Positions 16,161-24,621 of a stretch of DNA of 25,096 bases are shown piece by piece. The notes beneath the pieces were generated by a model. That model did no database searches. It was given only the letters and a program-made list of their open reading frames with translations, and was not told the DNA's origin. The position numbers were made by a program, and so were the translations under genes. Positions within the stretch are counted from its first letter, which is position 1; the number at the start of each line of letters is the position of its first letter. The DNA lies in assembly GCA_002338615.1 (NCBI GenBank), contig DDIS01000085.1, forward strand, positions 76,350-101,445. Reading direction: 5' to 3'. The DNA is from Proteobacteria bacterium UBA1844 (lineage in GTDB: Bacteria; Pseudomonadota; Gammaproteobacteria; Steroidobacterales; Woeseiaceae).

Positions 16161-16997
16161 TCACTGATTATGCAAGTCCTTGATGCGATCGAGATTGCTC
16201 GCATAATCTACAAGCTGATCGGGCTTTTTCTCGCACAGAATCATAAACAGTGTATCGAGCAGATGTCTTAGCGCCGCCTGGTAGAGCAGCGGTTCTATAT
16301 GAATTCGATCGTCATGCGCGGAGACCAACAGCGACTCGTCCGACAGCGCGCGCACCGGGTTGGCGTTATGGCGCGTTACCGCGACAACCTTGCCATTCTG
16401 CTCCTGCATCTGGCGGCCGATTCGGCACAGGGGCAGTTGTTGCCCGTACTCAGAGAACAGTAGCAGTACGTCACCGGGCGTTGCCATGGAAATTCGGGTG
16501 GTCATCTGTGCGGTATCGCAATGCAATGCAGTATCGATTTGGAGTAGCGTCAGGCGCATTGTAAAGGCGCGCGCCAGGATCCCGTCTTCGCCCAAACCTA
16601 TGATGAATACCTTGTTCGCGTTGTCTATCAAGTCTGCAATGAGGTCAAGCTTTGCCGGCGGGTTGATGAGCCGTGTTTCCTGCTCGGCGAGAGATTTGAA
16701 ATGCCACAGGTTTTCCGCCAACACCGCATGGGAGTCCTTGCCTTCCGGCCGGACGGGCAGGTCGGCGTCACTACTTTCGTTGCGAGCGAGCGATTCGCCG
16801 ATTGAGTATTTTAGGTCGGGATAGCCTTTGAAGCCGAGCTTTTGACTGAACTTGACGACGCTCGACTGGCTGATCTTGAGAGCGTTCGCAAGCTGTTGTG
16901 ACGAGTAATCGCGGAGTAAATGTGCCTCGGTCAGAATAAAGTCCGCAATACGCCGCTCGATCGCGGACATATCGTCCCGTTCGGCACGGATTTTCAA
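16161..16997 (-). CDS. RpiR/MurR-family transcriptional regulator of the murein-peptide operon
   Basis: Encodes up to 278 aa. The N-terminal helix-turn-helix domain (AIERRIADFILTEA, then LKISQSSVVKFSQKLGFKGYPDLK at about 12-67) is typical RpiR; the SIS domain spans about 125-250 (VFIIGLGEDGILARAF; GDVLLLFSEYGQ; KVVAVTRHNANP). MurR, a relative, senses N-acetylmuramic acid 6-phosphate, which suits a cell-wall recycling context, but the effector here is unknown. TTG 16997 keeps the family's conserved first helix; ATG 16970 with a short GGGA is an alternative start giving 269 aa. It lies 14 bp after the dipeptide epimerase gene and ahead of the D-aminoacylase-like gene in one operon. Confidence 0.85.
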   Translation of the reverse strand: MKIRAERDDMSAIERRIADFILTEAHLLRDYSSQQLANALKISQSSVVKFSQKLGFKGYPDLKYSIGESLARNESSDADLPVRPEGKDSHAVLAENLWHFKSLAEQETRLINPPAKLDLIADLIDNANKVFIIGLGEDGILARAFTMRLTLLQIDTALHCDTAQMTTRISMATPGDVLLLFSEYGQQLPLCRIGRQMQEQNGKVVAVTRHNANPVRALSDESLLVSAHDDRIHIEPLLYQAALRHLLDTLFMILCEKKPDQLVDYASNLDRIKDLHNQ

Positions 16998-17011
16998 CAG
17001 CGGCGAGGTAC

Positions 17012-18106
17012 TCAGTGGATTGGCTCCAGACCCTTGATTTCGCGAATACCGAGGCCGATGGCATCGGTAATACTAATCTCCGAGTCATTAAAGATAACAC
17101 CACCGTCGATCGGATTGAATGTACACAGGGACGGGCCGTCGAGGTCGATTTTCGTTATTGAGTCGGACTTGGCGGCAGCGACATGCACGGCCGCAGCAAC
17201 GCTGATGCCGGTCTCGAGCATACAACCGATCATGCATTCAACATCGTACATTGCCGCTATGTCTGCGATATGAATGGCATTCGAGATACCGCCGGTTTTC
17301 ATCAACTTGATGTTGATGATATCGGCAGCTCGCATACGAATCAGGTCAATGACCTCGGTCGGCCCGAATACACTCTCATCGGCCATGATCGGAGTGTGCA
17401 CGCGTTCGGTGACATGCTTCAGGCCGTTCAGATCACGGGCTTTGACCGGCTGCTCAACAAGTTCCAGATGCACGCCCGCATCCTCAAGAGTCTGCAGCGC
17501 AAATACAGCTTGCTTCGCCGTCCACCCCTGGTTCGCATCGAGGCGCAGCAAGGCACGACCTTCCACGGCCGCGTACACGGCTTTTACCCGTTCGATATCC
17601 AGTTCGATATCCTTGCCGACTTTCAGTTTCAGCGATTCGAAGCCGCGCTCTACCGCGGAAATCGAATCGGCGACCATCTTGTCGATGTAGTCGACACTGA
17701 TGGTGATGTCGGTAGTAATTATCGGGTCACCACCTCCGAGCAGGCAATACAACGGTGCATCGTACAACTGTCCCCACAGGTCGTAAATTGCAATTTCGAT
17801 GGCTGCTTTGGCACTGGAATTTTTTTCCATCGCCGTTTGTACGAGACGTGTCAAAACGTTCAGGTTGGCAACATCCTGACCGACAATACGCGGCCAGATG
17901 TAGTGCTTGATCGCTTCGATAATGGAGCCGTGTGTATCGCCTGTAATAACTGCTGTCGCCGGTGCACTACCGTAACCCGTATGGCCATCGTCCGTGCTGA
18001 TCATGATGACAATATCTTCGACAAAGTCGACAGCACGAAGCGCCGTCTTGAACGGGGTCTTGAGCGGCACGCGCAGGGTGCCAAACTGCATTTCGGTGAT
18101 TTTCAT
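17012..18106 (-). CDS. Dipeptide epimerase, L-Ala-D/L-Glu type (enolase superfamily)
   Basis: Encodes 364 aa of the muconate cycloisomerase subgroup. It would epimerise L-Ala-D-Glu from peptidoglycan to L-Ala-L-Glu in the cytoplasm, so that ordinary dipeptidases can use it. The catalytic lysines are Lys160 and Lys162 (SLKLKVG) and Lys267 (NIKLMKTGG). The magnesium ligands are Asp190 (RLDANQGW), Glu218 (LVEQP) and Asp243 (MADES). The D-x-D of DLDGP (Asp321, Asp323) and Arg24 match, from memory, the residues that bind the dipeptide amino group and glutamate carboxylate in Bacillus subtilis YkfB, at almost the same numbering. ATG 18106 overlaps the stop of the NlpC/P60 gene as ATGA, indicating translational coupling. 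Confidence 0.92.
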   Translation of the reverse strand: MKITEMQFGTLRVPLKTPFKTALRAVDFVEDIVIMISTDDGHTGYGSAPATAVITGDTHGSIIEAIKHYIWPRIVGQDVANLNVLTRLVQTAMEKNSSAKAAIEIAIYDLWGQLYDAPLYCLLGGGDPIITTDITISVDYIDKMVADSISAVERGFESLKLKVGKDIELDIERVKAVYAAVEGRALLRLDANQGWTAKQAVFALQTLEDAGVHLELVEQPVKARDLNGLKHVTERVHTPIMADESVFGPTEVIDLIRMRAADIINIKLMKTGGISNAIHIADIAAMYDVECMIGCMLETGISVAAAVHVAAAKSDSITKIDLDGPSLCTFNPIDGGVIFNDSEISITDAIGLGIREIKGLEPIH

Positions 18107-19512
18107 AAGTCTGGAGAGTTACCCTTGGCAGGCCGTACGATGCTGGTCATGATATCGACATAGGTGTCCGTGTCACTGGAATGCAGCGGTAAGAACGGTG
18201 TAACCGAGACAGCATTCAAAGGCATTCGCAGTAACTTGCCGTCGGATGCACGAAAACTGATTCCGGTCGTGTCATGGATTACCCACGGAGCGCCATCAAC
18301 AAAGCCGATCACCATCATGACATGGCCCGGGATATAGATGAGGTCGCCAACATCGAGCGACTCCAGCGCGGCCATGCGCTCGGCGCGCGACGCAGTTTCG
18401 TCAAAGGTTCGCTTTTGCAGCGCAGGGCTGACCCCCTGGGCTGATGTATTGCGCGGCAAGAGTACGCCCATGCTTCGATACACTTCCGACACAAAGCCGC
18501 TGCAATCGCGGCCATTGTACGAATGCCCCCAACCGTAACGCTCGCCGAGAAACTTGAACCCTTGTTGAATGATGTTTGCGCGTGTCAATGGCAAGGGCGA
18601 GCTGGAACTGTCGCTGGTCCCCGGGAGCAATGCGGGTTGCAAGCGGAGCGCGCCGTTGCCATCGCGGACAGGCAGTTCAATGATGTAGGCACGGCCCCGA
18701 TGCTGACCGTTGACCGGGGCGTCGCTTTGCCAGTCGTCGAGAACCGGTACGCGGACGCCCATGTCGAGCTGGAGTTCGGATACGGCCGGTTCTTCCGGCG
18801 TATAGACAGTGTGCGCCGTCGCGCCGGTAATGATTTGAAATGGCCGCCTGTCAGGGTAGTTGAGTACTGTTTCAGCGTTACCTTCAGCTATGTATTCCTT
18901 CCGGACCCAGGCGGCGTATCTTGGCGACACCACGAACCACCACTCGTGATCCGAACTGTCATGTGCAATGACAACCGGTGTGCCCGGGAACAGGGCGGTT
19001 TCCTGGAATCGGTCAATGTCCGTGTTGCCGATGGAGCGGAAAACGCGCAAATCGGTAGGGAAGCTTCTTAAGTTTGCGCGCCTGACAACCAGTCCGAAAC
19101 GCGTTGCCTGACTTGGCGGGATCTTCCCGATATTTCGGCCGGCGACAATCGTATCCAGTTCATCCTGGCTGATCTGCGCACCGGATATGTCATACAAGGG
19201 CCGCTTTGGCGCATCGGCCAAAGCAACAATCCACGACTCGATCTGCTCACGGTGCAAGGTCGCGGGGATCGCGCGCAAATTCCACATGGAACTGTCGCGT
19301 TGAAAAAGTGCCTCGTTCTGCGCGTCAATAGCCGCAGTGTCCGACATCAAAACATCAGGACGCTCGAGACGGGCCACCCAGAACTCGGGGGTCAGCTGCA
19401 GGCTGTCGATCGCGCGCAGATCCGGGGTCGATTGGCCGTACGAAACCTGTGTGAGCGCCAGTAAAGGCAAGAGGACCAGGTACTTTAATTTCGCGATCGG
19501 CATTTGGCTCAT
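18103..19512 (-). CDS. Exported NlpC/P60 peptidase with SH3-like domains (YkfC-like)
   Basis: Encodes 469 aa from ATG 19512, with a signal peptide ending near VSYG/QST. GTG 19536 and ATG 19503 are in-frame alternatives. The middle (about 140-290) looks like bacterial SH3 domains of the kind that precede NlpC/P60 domains and bind peptidoglycan peptides. The C-terminal NlpC/P60 domain has the catalytic Cys337 (NGRDCSGFVSEVYRSMG), His397 (IPGHVMMVIG) and a third polar residue His413 (VIHDTTG). YkfC of Bacillus subtilis cuts gamma-D-Glu-diamino acid bonds and needs a free N-terminal L-Ala, releasing L-Ala-D-Glu for the epimerase. The coupled epimerase gene supports the same role here. First gene of a four-gene operon. 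Confidence 0.88.
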   Translation of the reverse strand: MSQMPIAKLKYLVLLPLLALTQVSYGQSTPDLRAIDSLQLTPEFWVARLERPDVLMSDTAAIDAQNEALFQRDSSMWNLRAIPATLHREQIESWIVALADAPKRPLYDISGAQISQDELDTIVAGRNIGKIPPSQATRFGLVVRRANLRSFPTDLRVFRSIGNTDIDRFQETALFPGTPVVIAHDSSDHEWWFVVSPRYAAWVRKEYIAEGNAETVLNYPDRRPFQIITGATAHTVYTPEEPAVSELQLDMGVRVPVLDDWQSDAPVNGQHRGRAYIIELPVRDGNGALRLQPALLPGTSDSSSSPLPLTRANIIQQGFKFLGERYGWGHSYNGRDCSGFVSEVYRSMGVLLPRNTSAQGVSPALQKRTFDETASRAERMAALESLDVGDLIYIPGHVMMVIGFVDGAPWVIHDTTGISFRASDGKLLRMPLNAVSVTPFLPLHSSDTDTYVDIMTSIVRPAKGNSPDL

Positions 19513-19618
19513 CTGTTTGCCCTGGCTGTTCGCCACAGCGTGCGACCAGCTCCTTGAACTGCAGCGTAGATCCTGCGGCCGGCCATATTAATAGCTGGCA
19601 CAGGACTGATTTAGCACA

Positions 19619-19634
19619 GAATCAGATATTATTC
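19619..19634. promoter_or_regulatory. Imperfect palindrome in the divergent region, candidate operator
   Basis: GAATCAGATATTATTC has GAAT/ATTC arms and pairs at 12 of 16 positions. It lies between the divergent NlpC/P60 and transglutaminase genes, where the second RpiR protein would be expected to bind. Only a single copy was seen, so it is weakly supported. Confidence 0.25.
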
Positions 19635-19662
19635 CAACGATAGATTAACGAAGCATAAAGTA

Positions 19663-19691
19663 TTGACGATGACTTTGGAATCGTGTTAAAC
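19663..19691 (+). promoter_or_regulatory. Weak predicted promoter of the transglutaminase-receptor unit
   Basis: TTGACG (19663-19668, 5 of 6) and TTAAAC (19686-19691, 3 of 6) are 17 nt apart, about 35 bp ahead of the chosen GTG. The poor -10 box suggests activator dependence or a wrong call. Confidence 0.25.
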
Positions 19692-19725
19692 AGGGCAACA
19701 CGAGTTGGTCGGGGAGCTAGTTGTA

Positions 19726-21240
19726 GTGCTTGTGGCGAGATATCTATTGCCAGACGCCAAGCGGCGGCGATGCCACGTGTGGTCAACTGCATTACTGTTG
19801 TCCGCCCTCTGCATTGGTCTTCCTCCTGGCGCTGCGGCGGCCGGGACCGCCAGCAGTACCGACGACTCGAACTACAACGTTGCTGCCCTCCAGACGATTA
19901 TTTCGAGCATTGATGCCGGGCAGTTTCGGGTTGCGGAAGAGGCAATAGCCAAAGAACTGGTGCGACCGGGTCTCAGTCCGGAAGCGCAGGAAAAATTGCT
20001 TTTTCAGCGCGAGCGCATGCAGCGAATTCTGCTCGATTTCACACTTGATACGAGCGATGTTTTTGCGCAGGTCCGGGAACAGATCCCCGATCTTGGCGAG
20101 GCTGAGTTTACTCGCTGGGACTCCGAGGGCCTTTTCGAATACCAGCTTATCGATGGGCAGCGCCGCTATTTCAACCGCTCACCGTCGAACCTGTTTCGAT
20201 TGAGCGCAGATGCCCGTGCCCGACGCAAGGATCAGGTACCGCTGATCGATGGCCCGATGGAGGCACTCAACGAGCACCACCGTGAGGTTCATAACCTCGC
20301 AATCGCCAACGAGAGCAGCAGTGTCGCTCCGCAGCGCGTACGCGTGACCCAGTCGATAACCGTCGACAGCGATGCAGTACCAGCGGGGGAAACAGTACGA
20401 GCATGGATTCCGTTCCCGCGCGAAATTCCGGGACAACAGGAAGAGATTGAAGTACTGGCAAGCGATCCGCCGGCACGAATCGTCGCACCGGCCACGGCAC
20501 TACAGCGCACCGTTTACTTTGAGAAAAAGGCTGTCGCCGGAGAGGCGACCATGTTTTCTGTCAGTTACGAGTTGACGGTGTTTGGCCGTTATATATCCGT
20601 CAACAGTGACAACGCGGTTCCGGCGACGATCACCCCAGAACTTGCTCCGTTTGTTGCCGAGCGACCCCCGCATATCGTTTTCAACGAGTCGATGCGGGTC
20701 TTCTCCCGGCAAATAGTGGGTGACGAGACAAATCCCTGGCGAATCGCTCAGCGCTTGTTTGCGGCGGTCGACAACATTCCCTGGGCGGGCGCACGCGAGT
20801 ACTCCACGATTACGAACATCAGCGATTACGCGTTGCACGCGGGCCATGCGGACTGTGGCCAGCAGACGCTGTTGCTAATGACGCTCCTGCGACTGAACGG
20901 TATCCCGGCGCGCTGGCAGTCGGGCATGGTTTATTCCGATCAGGACTACTGGAATCTTCACGACTGGGGGCAGGTTTATATCGCGCCTTACGGGTGGATG
21001 CCGATGGACGTGACATTTGGACGCTTTGCATCCGGCAATTCGCTGGAATGGTTTTACCTTGGCGGGCTGGATGCCTTTCGCATCGCTTTTAATGATGACT
21101 TCGGCCAGCAGTTTGAGCCACCCAAACAACACATGAGATCCGAGACCGTCGACTCGCAACGTGGCGAGGTCGAGTGGAGCGGTGCCAACTTATATTTCGA
21201 TCAATGGGATTACTCGTTTAACGCGGAATTAGTGCAGTAG
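19726..21240 (+). CDS. Exported transglutaminase-fold protein (peptidase-like)
   Basis: Encodes 504 aa from GTG 19726, which has GGGGAG 9 nt upstream. TTG 19705, TTG 19747 and GTG 19777 are in-frame alternatives, so the start is uncertain. A signal-like segment (KRRRC, then WSTALLLSALCIGLPPGAAAA) points to export. The C-terminal transglutaminase core carries Cys377 (HADCGQQTLLLMTLL), His412 (NLHDWGQVY) and Asp428 (MPMDVTFG), the papain-like triad. The N-terminal 300 residues are helical then beta-rich (FNRSPSNLFRL, AWIPFPREIPGQQEEI) and I do not recognise them as a named domain. Bacterial members of this fold act as peptidases or amidases as well as crosslinkers. It is 24 bp before the Oar-like receptor gene, so they are probably cotranscribed. 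Confidence 0.83.
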   Translation: MLVARYLLPDAKRRRCHVWSTALLLSALCIGLPPGAAAAGTASSTDDSNYNVAALQTIISSIDAGQFRVAEEAIAKELVRPGLSPEAQEKLLFQRERMQRILLDFTLDTSDVFAQVREQIPDLGEAEFTRWDSEGLFEYQLIDGQRRYFNRSPSNLFRLSADARARRKDQVPLIDGPMEALNEHHREVHNLAIANESSSVAPQRVRVTQSITVDSDAVPAGETVRAWIPFPREIPGQQEEIEVLASDPPARIVAPATALQRTVYFEKKAVAGEATMFSVSYELTVFGRYISVNSDNAVPATITPELAPFVAERPPHIVFNESMRVFSRQIVGDETNPWRIAQRLFAAVDNIPWAGAREYSTITNISDYALHAGHADCGQQTLLLMTLLRLNGIPARWQSGMVYSDQDYWNLHDWGQVYIAPYGWMPMDVTFGRFASGNSLEWFYLGGLDAFRIAFNDDFGQQFEPPKQHMRSETVDSQRGEVEWSGANLYFDQWDYSFNAELVQ

Positions 21241-21264
21241 AAGAGCCCCACTCAGGAGGGAGAC

Positions 21265-24234
21265 ATGAACGGCAAGAAACTTGGACAAATTGCGTTGGCT
21301 TTTAGCTTGGTATTGGGTGCACCGTTGTATATTGCACCGATGTTGCCAGTGGCCAATGCGCAATCACAGGATGGCGCCCTGGCGGGCAATACGACGCCCA
21401 ATGCGACCGTTGTCGTACGTAGCCCGGATACCGGATTCAGCCGCACAACAGTCGCGGATGGCGCCGGTAATTTCCGCTTTCCATTTCTCCCGGTCGGCAA
21501 TTACGAGCTGGAGTCGAGCTCCGACGGTTCGCAGGTGACGGCGATTACGGTCGTCATCAATCTCGGCAAGACGACTTTCGTCAACGCAGCAGCTTTTGAT
21601 GAAATCGAGGTTGTGGGCTCGCGCTCGAGAAACCTGATTGATGTAACGTCAACAGAATCGGCGACCAACGTTACCAAGACCGAGCTTGCCCGGATGCCGA
21701 TCGAGCGTGATCTGCTGGCGGTGGCGGAACTCGCCCCGGGTGTTACAAAAGGCGAATTCGGTGGTGCATCTTTCAGCGGCTCGTCCGTTGCGGAGAATGC
21801 CGTCTACATAAACGGGCTGAACGTAACTGACTTTTATAATCGAGTCGGCTTCTCATCCGTGCCGTATTCCTTCTACGAAGAATTCCAGGTGAAGACAGGC
21901 GGCTATTCGGTGGAATTCGGCCGTACGACAGGCGGTGTGATCAATACTGTGACTCGATCGGGCAGCAATGAATTCGAGATTGGCGCGGAAGCAGTCTGGG
22001 AACCCAGTTTCCTGCAAGGCGATGGGGACGATCACTACGATGAAGACGGCAACCCTTACTACATCGCAAGTCATGACGAATATGATCGGGGTAGCCTGAA
22101 CCTGTATGCAGGCGGCCCCATCGTAAAAGATCGCCTGTTCTTTTTCGCCATGTATGAGGCACGTAACTACGAGCCGACCAATACCACAAGTTCGGGCAAC
22201 CTTATCAACGAAGGCAAATCGGACGACGGTTTCTGGGGCACCAAGATAGACTGGCAAATCAATGACAACCACTTGCTGGAGTTGCTTGCGTTTTCTGATG
22301 AAAATTCGACAACGACCGATGTCTATCAGTTCGATCTTGCGAGTGGTGAAACAGGCGATTACCAGAATACGCAGCTATTCGATAGCGGCGGTATCAACTG
22401 GTCCACGACTTACACAGGCTACCTGACCGATTCCCTGTCCGTGCGCGCGATGTACGGTGAGAATTCGAGGGACTTTGCGCAGTACAGCTTGAATGATATT
22501 GATTGCAATCGCGTTCGCGATCGACGCAGCGTTGGTGCCGGCGACGTAGGTTGTACGTCGTCAAGTACGGTACGTCAGAGAACTGACGAACGCGAACAGG
22601 CGCGACTGGATTTCCAATGGAGTCTTGGCGACCATCTGATTCGATTTGGCGTGGATCATGAAGTCAATACGTCGAATCATGACCAGTATTACCCCGGACC
22701 GGACCGGCTTGTGTACGAGATTTACGATACGGCACCTGGAGCGACCCTCGCTAATGGTGGCGTAGTTCCGGCAGGTGTCGATGCCTATGTGCGTTCCCGC
22801 ACTAATGAAGTTAACGGCGTATTCGAGACAACCAATATTGCCTACTATATTGAGGACAGCTGGCAGATGACCGATGACCTGGTCGTCGAGTTGGGCCTGC
22901 GCCAGGATGCATTTGATAACAAGAACTCGGACGGCGACAGCTACATCAAGATTGACGACCAGCTGGCGCCTCGCCTGGGCTTCTCCTGGGACCCAAGCAG
23001 CGAAGGACAAAGCAAGGTATTCGGTAATCTGGGACGTTACTACTTACCAGTCGCCAATGTGATTAACATCAAGCAGGCTGGTGGCTTTGCGGACGTAAGA
23101 ACCTTCTACGCTTTCAATGGCCTCGAAGATTTCGAGTACCAGGGTGCGACCTATCAACGCCCGATTCTTGGTGCGCAAATAGGACCGGTGGACGACTCGC
23201 AAGGCGATGGTACGGTAGGTGACCTGCGTGGTGAAGTCGATGCCGATATGGACCCCGTATACCAGGATGAATTGATCCTGGGATACCAGGCGATGATCAA
23301 CGATCGTTGGTCGTGGGGCGTGCGTGGCATCTATCGCAAGCTCAACAATGCTATTGACGATATGGAAATTACATCGGATGGCATTCTCTGCAATGGTGAC
23401 ACCGGTTATATCGGCTGGGTCATGGCGAACCCTGGCGAGGATTTAACAGTATTTGCCGATACCAATTGTGATGGCGACGCGGACGGCTTCATCACCATCG
23501 ACACGGCGCAGGCCGGCTGGGGCATGTACGATGACGACGGCAACTATGTTGGCGAGCACGGCTTCGAAAAACCCAAGCGGACCTACACGGCGATCGAATT
23601 CATGGTTGATCGCTCCTGGAATGACGACTGGGCGTTGAACGCGTCATACACCTTGTCCTATAGCGAGGGCAATGCAGAGGGGCCGGTTAACTCGGATACC
23701 AACTTCTCGGATTCCGGTCGTACCGAGAATTTCGATAATCCGTGGGTGAACTACAATGGTAACGGCTACCTGCCGAACGATCATCGTCACCAGATCAAGT
23801 TTCGTGGGTCCTACAAGCTGAACAACAGCTGGCAATTCGGCGGTTCGTTTTCTGCCGTATCGGGCGCACCGGTCAATGCTTTCGGCGTAGGTACACCCTT
23901 TGACGGCGAGAACTACCACAGCTACTACATCTGCACTGCAAATTGTACGTCGCCAAATCCATCGGAACGGCAATACGAACACAGAGCGCGCGCATCGGGC
24001 GGAAACCTGCCATGGGTCTACGATCTGGGCCTGAGCGTGACCTACACCAAGTCCTTTAGCGATGTACTCCTGACAGCCAAATTGGCGGTCTACAATCTGC
24101 TGGACCAGCAAAAGGTTACCGACGTTGACGACGAATACGAGTCTGATATCGGCTTCCTGAATCCGCAATACCGCCAAGGCAGCAGCTACAAATCACCACG
24201 CTACGGCCAACTCCTGGTGACGATCGACTTCTAA
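21265..24234 (+). CDS. Oar-like TonB-dependent outer-membrane receptor
   Basis: Encodes 989 aa. A signal peptide ends near residue 32 (PVANA before QSQ). A short carboxypeptidase-regulatory-like domain occupies about 40-112 (TVADGAGNFRFPFLPVGNYEL). A TonB-box-like FDEIEVVGSR at 111-120 precedes the plug (RDLLAVAELAPGV, VYINGLNVTDFYNRV, GYSVEFGRTTGGVIN, a hallmark of Oar-type receptors). The barrel ends in QLLVTIDF with the expected C-terminal Phe. Asp/Asn-rich loops occur, including a Ca-binding-like DTNCDGDADGF near residues 732-742, and several cysteine pairs lie in predicted outer loops. AGGAGGGAG precedes ATG 21265. Oar-like receptors are tied to peptide or protein uptake in some bacteria. 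With the divergent murein-peptide operon, import of peptidoglycan fragments is plausible but unproven. Confidence 0.9.
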   Translation: MNGKKLGQIALAFSLVLGAPLYIAPMLPVANAQSQDGALAGNTTPNATVVVRSPDTGFSRTTVADGAGNFRFPFLPVGNYELESSSDGSQVTAITVVINLGKTTFVNAAAFDEIEVVGSRSRNLIDVTSTESATNVTKTELARMPIERDLLAVAELAPGVTKGEFGGASFSGSSVAENAVYINGLNVTDFYNRVGFSSVPYSFYEEFQVKTGGYSVEFGRTTGGVINTVTRSGSNEFEIGAEAVWEPSFLQGDGDDHYDEDGNPYYIASHDEYDRGSLNLYAGGPIVKDRLFFFAMYEARNYEPTNTTSSGNLINEGKSDDGFWGTKIDWQINDNHLLELLAFSDENSTTTDVYQFDLASGETGDYQNTQLFDSGGINWSTTYTGYLTDSLSVRAMYGENSRDFAQYSLNDIDCNRVRDRRSVGAGDVGCTSSSTVRQRTDEREQARLDFQWSLGDHLIRFGVDHEVNTSNHDQYYPGPDRLVYEIYDTAPGATLANGGVVPAGVDAYVRSRTNEVNGVFETTNIAYYIEDSWQMTDDLVVELGLRQDAFDNKNSDGDSYIKIDDQLAPRLGFSWDPSSEGQSKVFGNLGRYYLPVANVINIKQAGGFADVRTFYAFNGLEDFEYQGATYQRPILGAQIGPVDDSQGDGTVGDLRGEVDADMDPVYQDELILGYQAMINDRWSWGVRGIYRKLNNAIDDMEITSDGILCNGDTGYIGWVMANPGEDLTVFADTNCDGDADGFITIDTAQAGWGMYDDDGNYVGEHGFEKPKRTYTAIEFMVDRSWNDDWALNASYTLSYSEGNAEGPVNSDTNFSDSGRTENFDNPWVNYNGNGYLPNDHRHQIKFRGSYKLNNSWQFGGSFSAVSGAPVNAFGVGTPFDGENYHSYYICTANCTSPNPSERQYEHRARASGGNLPWVYDLGLSVTYTKSFSDVLLTAKLAVYNLLDQQKVTDVDDEYESDIGFLNPQYRQGSSYKSPRYGQLLVTIDF

Positions 24235-24621
24235 GGCGGGCTTACTGAGTGCGACCCGCGATATTTTGCTATCGCGGGTCGCCCTTACCGGAATACTGCT
24301 GCCGGATATCGCGCGCCTGGTCCACAGTCGCGCTCCGGGCTGCAACTGCCCAGACGGCCGCTGGAAGCAAAACCCGAAACTCCTCACCCAGGGAATTGGG
24401 TACTTGCGAGCTTCGCCCAGAAGCTCATCGCTTTTGTAGTTTGAATCAACCCGGATTTTTTCAATTGGCGTCGGTACGGCGACTGCCTGGCCCTTCGGCG
24501 TCTGCTATACAGCCCCGAGCTGACGATGGAATGACCAAGTTTGAGATAGAATGGGAGACTGGAGTTGACCCGTTCCGGCCGGTCACGAACTCGCCAATGA
24601 AATCGCCTATGTAGGCTAGAA
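24235..24621. other. 387-bp stretch without a convincing gene
   Basis: Between the receptor stop and the small gene I see one strong stem-loop (24251-24282) and no gene. A minus-strand frame of 51 codons (24424-24272) has no ATG; it ends in a TAG inside the stem-loop, so it is more likely chance or a gene relic than a gene. Confidence 0.5.
24251..24282. terminator. Stem-loop after the Oar-like receptor gene, possible terminator
   Basis: A perfect 12-bp GC-rich stem (24251-24262 with 24271-24282) around an 8-nt loop, 16 bp after the receptor stop. No T-run follows, as with the stem-loop after the other receptor gene. Likely a transcript-end structure. Confidence 0.5.

Noticed and set aside
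16075..16164. GTG start of the D-aminoacylase-like gene overlapping the RpiR stop
   Set aside because: It would bury the lipoprotein signal behind 30 polar residues; ATG 16074 is preferred, though its ribosome-binding site is weak.
17183..18163. Plus-strand open frame of 326 codons
   Set aside because: It lies fully opposite the dipeptide epimerase gene, whose catalytic residues are all present.
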